From NCBI GenBank assembly GCA_016781525.1, contig JADDQE010000014.1:1-45603 (forward strand): a stretch of DNA of 45,603 nucleotides. Reading direction: 5' to 3'. A program made the position numbers and the translations under genes. The notes under the pieces are model-generated. The model worked only from the letters and a program-made list of their open reading frames with translations, was not told the DNA's origin and searched no databases. This document shows, one piece after another, positions 42,826 to 45,603 of this stretch (position 1 is the first letter of the stretch; each line of letters starts with the position of its first letter). Origin of the DNA: a bacterium. GTDB taxonomy: Bacteria; Chloroflexota; Chloroflexia; Chloroflexales; Kallotenuaceae.

Positions 42826-43125
42826 TCAGGTTTGCATGTTGGTTAATGCTCGAAGCGGGACTGTCAAATAGAGTGTGTATCTGGTGTCCCATGTGATCCG
42901 ACTTCTGTTAGTATAAGCCACGCTTGAGACCATCGTGGTCGACCTTGGGACGGGATTTGGGGCCTGCAAGCACCGGCGGTCGAGTTCCGTCAGATAGCCT
43001 TCAAGGTCCGATGGTCTAACGGTAGGCACCAGTCGAATACCCTGCCGCTCCAAGTCCCCCAGGAAATCCTGTAGATCGCGCGTGCACTCAGGCCGTGTCG
43101 GCCGCACGAGATCGGGCGCGTGCAC
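42826..43125 (-). CDS. Hypothetical ORF, possibly a gene remnant
   Basis: A 99-codon frame starting with GTG. The first 60 residues look protein-like (charged helices such as CTRDLQDFLGDLERQGIRLV and DLEGYLTELDRRC), while the tail after PRSTT does not. The frame is open about 45 codons further upstream without a start codon, so it may be the end of a decayed gene reaching to about 43260. No ribosome binding site, no recognised domain. Confidence 0.25.
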   Translation of the reverse strand: MHAPDLVRPTRPECTRDLQDFLGDLERQGIRLVPTVRPSDLEGYLTELDRRCLQAPNPVPRSTTMVSSVAYTNRSRITWDTRYTLYLTVPLRALTNMQT

Positions 43126-43461
43126 GCCGACGGTCTCGAAGCGCGCTACGGTCCGGGGACGGATTCTCCCATGCTGTCGTGTGCCGTGACGGCCTCCCGC
43201 CGGGTCTATGGAGCGGCCTTCTCCAAGGAGATGCCTGTCTGTCCTTATTTGACATAAACATGACTGAATCGCCGCGTTTCTTCGTCAACGGCGGAATTTG
43301 CTGCAAGAGGTAGGTCAGGTCTATTGGCGCGACGGGACGGGGCGTCCCCGACGACAGCCTCGGAGCATACAAAGACACTGTCACCCATCGTGGCCGTGCA
43401 GTCGCTGTCAAGAGTGGTATTATCGACACCAGCGCTCGTGTGAGAAGGAGTACACACCACT
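43126..43461. other. Region without a supported gene
   Basis: Two overlapping minus-strand frames are open here, one continuing the hypothetical ORF at 42826-43125, but neither has a recognisable domain or a convincing start. TTGACA occurs near 43250 on the plus strand without a -10 at 16-18 bp. The end holds the AAGGAG ribosome binding site of the aldo/keto reductase. Confidence 0.3.
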
Positions 43462-44379
43462 ATGGAATCACGGAGCATCGGATCCCTTGAGGTTTCGGTC
43501 GTCGGACTCGGCTGCAACAACTTTGGGCGGCGTCTTGACGCTGCCCAGACCGCGGCGGTGGTCGACGCGGCGCTCGACGCCGGGATCAATTTCTTCGATA
43601 CGGCCGACGTCTACGGGAGCGGCCAGAGCGAGACGTTCATCGGCCAGGCGCTGAGGCAGCGCCGCCACGCCGTCGTCATTGCCACGAAGTTCGGCAATCC
43701 AATGGAGGGGCAGGGGAGCGGGGCCAGCCGTGCCTATATTCAAAAGGCCATCGAGGCCAGCCTGCGCCGCCTTGGCACGGAGTATATCGACTTGTACCAA
43801 GTGCACCGGCCCGATCCCCAGACGCCGATCGTGGAGACACTTGGTGCGCTGAACGAGCTCGTGCAGGCCGGTAAGGTCCGCGAGATCGGCTGCTCGAACT
43901 TCTCAGTTGAGCAACTCAGCGCGGCAGAGGCGGCTGGCGGGGCGCACTTCGTCAGCGTTCAGAACGAGTACAGTCTCCTCAAACGTGATCCTGAGCAGGG
44001 GGTGCTCGCCGAGTGTGAACGCGCCCGGATGGCCTTCTTGCCGTACTTCCCCCTGGCGAGCGGGCTGCTCACGGGCAAGTATCGCCGTGCGCAGCCGGTA
44101 CCGGAGGGCAGCCGACTGGCCAATAGCCCGAACGCGGCGAGCCAACTCAATGATCGCAACTTGGCGCTCGTCGAGGCGTTGATCCGGTTCGCTGAAGCGC
44201 GGGGGCATACCATCCTGGAGCTCGCCGTTTCATGGCTGCTCGTGCGTCCGGTCGTTGCGTCGGTGATCGCGGGTGCGACCAAGCCTGAGCAGGTGCATGC
44301 AAATGCCGGCGCGGCGAGCTGGCGCCTAACGGATGCCGAACTCGCCGAGATCGACCGCATCGTGGGACAGCCGGCATGA
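43462..44379 (+). CDS. Aldo/keto reductase
   Basis: A 305-residue NADPH-dependent oxidoreductase of the AKR superfamily. FFDTADVYG holds the catalytic Asp and Tyr, VVIATKFG the Lys and LYQVHRPDP the His of the tetrad. GKVREIGCSNFS and the C-terminal VIAGATKPEQVHANAGA (cofactor phosphate binding) are typical. It reduces aldehydes or ketones; substrate unknown. AAGGAG lies 11 bases before the ATG. The gene is GC-richer than the mannosidase operon, and its flanks are gene-poor, so it is probably an independent unit. Confidence 0.92.
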   Translation: MESRSIGSLEVSVVGLGCNNFGRRLDAAQTAAVVDAALDAGINFFDTADVYGSGQSETFIGQALRQRRHAVVIATKFGNPMEGQGSGASRAYIQKAIEASLRRLGTEYIDLYQVHRPDPQTPIVETLGALNELVQAGKVREIGCSNFSVEQLSAAEAAGGAHFVSVQNEYSLLKRDPEQGVLAECERARMAFLPYFPLASGLLTGKYRRAQPVPEGSRLANSPNAASQLNDRNLALVEALIRFAEARGHTILELAVSWLLVRPVVASVIAGATKPEQVHANAGAASWRLTDAELAEIDRIVGQPA

Positions 44380-44583
44380 TGCGCAGAGAACCAACTAACG
44401 CCGTGCCGCTGGAGGCGATGGTCAGTCATACGCGGGGGTCGGCAGTCGAATGCCCTGAACCTCAACATGGACACGGGACGGTTCAACATGCCGGTGCTTG
44501 GCCGGCGCCTACGCACGTGGAACATTCCCGCCGCCATGATACGCCCATCGACCGGCGGAGAAGCACATGGATGAAGGATCCGC

Positions 44584-44886
44584 ATGAGCGCACGCGAATT
44601 TACGGTCGCTGACGCCATTCACTACGACCACCGCTCGCGCTGACACTGGGTGGCCTCCCATATGCGGCGCTACCTGTGGCTGCCAGTGCTCTTCGTGATG
44701 CTGCAGCTGCTGGTCGCACTCGCAGCCCTTGTCACGGTGCTGGACGCGCTCGGGCGGCTGTTCAATCTGGTGCGGGTGCAGCTCGCAGCTGGCGCGGTCG
44801 GCGACGTTGTGCTGGCCCTGCGCAAAGATACCTTCCGTGAACTGCTGGGAGGGGACGACCTTGGTCATCGACGAGCAGAATGTTGA
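44584..44886 (+). pseudogene. Interrupted N-terminus of a membrane protein, ABC-exporter-like
   Basis: AAGGATCC precedes ATG 44584, which opens MSAREFTVADAIHYDHRSR and then meets TGA at 44641-44643. The same frame continues at once with HWVASHMRRYLWLPVLFVML and a long hydrophobic segment to a TGA at 44884-44886. The part before and after the stop together resembles the N-terminus of ABC exporter half-transporters (cytoplasmic tail, 'SHxxRY', first helix), but no ATPase follows. A separate small membrane protein starting at 44650 or 44662 is the alternative. A 35-codon frame (44467-44574) of unknown nature ends just before. Confidence 0.4.
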
Positions 44887-45100
44887 ATGCGTGCGGCAGA
44901 TTGACGCGCTCTATCAGCAGGGCCGAACGATCCGCGCCATCGTCGAGGCGTTGAATGGAGGTCCACCCCGCGCCGATGGCAAGCCGTGGGACAGCAACAG
45001 GGTCGTTCGCATTGTCCAGAAGCTCCACCTCTATCGCAGTGGCCGACGCGGCAAGCAGGCCGAAACATGGCCTGCCATTCTTGCACCGCTCGATGCCTGA
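44861..45100 (+). CDS. Short ORF resembling the recombinase domain of serine integrases
   Basis: A 79-codon frame; the TTG at 44861 after GGGAGGGG is the likeliest start. Residues about 10-55 (IDALYQQGRTIRAIVEALN, then GGPPRADGKPWDSNRVVRIVQ) follow the helix-turn-helix part of the 'recombinase' domain of large serine recombinases, where the host phrase is usually ALN-xxG-PxP-RGGxW-xxxTVRRIL. There is no catalytic resolvase domain upstream. It overlaps the end of the preceding interrupted membrane ORF by 26 bp. It may be a fragment of a mobile element or a small DNA-binding protein. Confidence 0.4.
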   Translation: MVIDEQNVECVRQIDALYQQGRTIRAIVEALNGGPPRADGKPWDSNRVVRIVQKLHLYRSGRRGKQAETWPAILAPLDA

Positions 45101-45258
45101 CGGGCTGGCTCGACCCGTTTGGCGATTTCGGAGCGAAGGTTGGTAAGCGGAGCATTCGATGCAAGGCAACGCGAGCGGCCCGCGCGCCGCACCGCCGCTC
45201 GCATGTGCCCATACATTTCGGCAGGGCAACTGGAGCATAAGAGTTTCTGAGTAGCTGA

Positions 45259-45603
45259 TTAGCGGCCTACGGTTACCTGCTCCAGGCTCCATGCGACCAC
45301 CTGGAGGTAGCGGGCGAAGTGGAGGAGCGGCTGGGCACTCGGGACCCTGAAGCCCAGCTGCTCGGTCAGTGTATTCACCGTGATGTTGGCCTCGGCGCGC
45401 TGCAAGGGCCAGGGCGCATGATGAATCTCGCCCCGGTAGACGTGCCCACGTCGATCTGCGCTATAGAGGCAGTACCGCTCCGTCAGCCAATGCTCAAGCG
45501 TGTCGGGCCGCGCCTGATATGCGGGGCCACCCGGCGTTTGGCCGCTGCGAAGGTGCCGTTTACCATCCATCAGCACGCGGTCGCCCACACCGTGGCTGAG
45601 GCC
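45259..45603 (-). CDS. DUF2071/YqjF-like protein, partial at window edge
   Basis: The last about 115 codons of a minus-strand gene that continues beyond the right edge. YQARPDTLEHWLTERYCLYS and YRGEIHHAPWPLQRAEA are the strongly conserved C-terminal elements of the DUF2071 (YqjF) family, a beta-rich acetoacetate-decarboxylase-like fold of unknown function. The true start is outside the window; a GTG at 45588 is unlikely because it lies within the conserved domain. No link to the sugar genes is apparent. Confidence 0.7.
   Translation of the reverse strand, partial: GLSHGVGDRVLMDGKRHLRSGQTPGGPAYQARPDTLEHWLTERYCLYSADRRGHVYRGEIHHAPWPLQRAEANITVNTLTEQLGFRVPSAQPLLHFARYLQVVAWSLEQVTVGR

Noticed and set aside
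43088-43429. 113-codon minus-strand frame, Arg-rich
   Set aside because: Arg/Pro/Ser-rich composition of a random GC-rich frame; overlaps another frame that looks more protein-like; no start signal.
1-45603. CRISPR arrays, tRNA and rRNA genes
   Set aside because: I saw no regularly spaced repeats and no cloverleaf-like or rRNA-like stretches in reading both strands; a covariance-model scan would be needed to exclude small RNAs.

Overview
The window looks like a piece of a large, moderately GC-rich genome from a free-living, glycan-degrading bacterium. It has lipoprotein-type sugar ABC transport, Shine-Dalgarno starts, many ATGA/TGATG gene overlaps, no SusC/SusD pair and several gene wrecks. 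Protein style (sulfatases, GH38/GH2/GH84 enzymes, MalF/MalG-type permeases, PucR/CdaR-type regulator remnant, exporter pairs) suggests Chloroflexota, perhaps near Herpetosiphon/Kouleothrix. That is inference; there is no rRNA or marker gene here.

Layout. (1) 0-7 kb, an eroded left flank: a choline-sulfatase-like sulfatase, a GH3 glycosidase with frameshift and internal deletion, a second sulfatase on the minus strand, the C-terminal stump of a CdaR/PucR-type regulator, a small ribbon-helix-helix gene with palindromic upstream DNA, a GmhA-like sugar-phosphate isomerase and a GH4 stump with a nonsense codon. (2) 6.9-36.6 kb, a nearly unbroken minus-strand run of about 20 genes. In transcription order: GH31/GH36-like glycosidase, Asp/Glu racemase-like protein, FGGY kinase, class II ketose-bisphosphate aldolase, GH84, GH43-like, (alpha/alpha)6 glycosidase, a very long GH38 with an extra N-terminal region, TIM-barrel isomerase, Gfo/Idh/MocA dehydrogenase, metallo-beta-lactamase-fold hydrolase, second GH38, GH2 beta-mannosidase, class II aldolase-like protein, four-carbon acid-sugar kinase, a deleted ROK kinase, third GH38, a sugar-binding lipoprotein with two permeases, and a small acidic protein. 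Most junctions in the first 20 kb are overlaps or gaps under 70 bp, so much of this is probably one transcript from the promoter/operator region at 36.73-36.78 kb. (3) 36.9-38.3 kb, a divergent sulfatase. (4) 38.3-38.95 kb, a small gene graveyard: ABC-exporter fragment, FAD-oxidoreductase fragment and the 3' tail (domains 5 and 6) of a group II intron. (5) 39-42.5 kb, a two-gene heterodimeric ABC exporter with one degenerate ATP site. (6) 42.5-45.6 kb, a looser, more GC-rich flank: a 20-bp tandem repeat, an aldo/keto reductase, a broken ABC-like N-terminus, a short recombinase-domain-like ORF and a partial DUF2071/YqjF-like gene.

How the parts may work together (inference): sulfatases and exo-glycosidases (three GH38 paralogues, beta-mannosidase, beta-N-acetylglucosaminidase, GH43-like and GH31/36-like enzymes) would trim a mannose- and HexNAc-containing, possibly sulfated, glycan. 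The binding protein and permeases import sugars. The dehydrogenase, isomerase, two kinases and two aldolase-type enzymes take an oxidised or unusual sugar into central metabolism. No transporter ATPase, no sulfatase-maturing enzyme and no intact dedicated regulator lie in the window.
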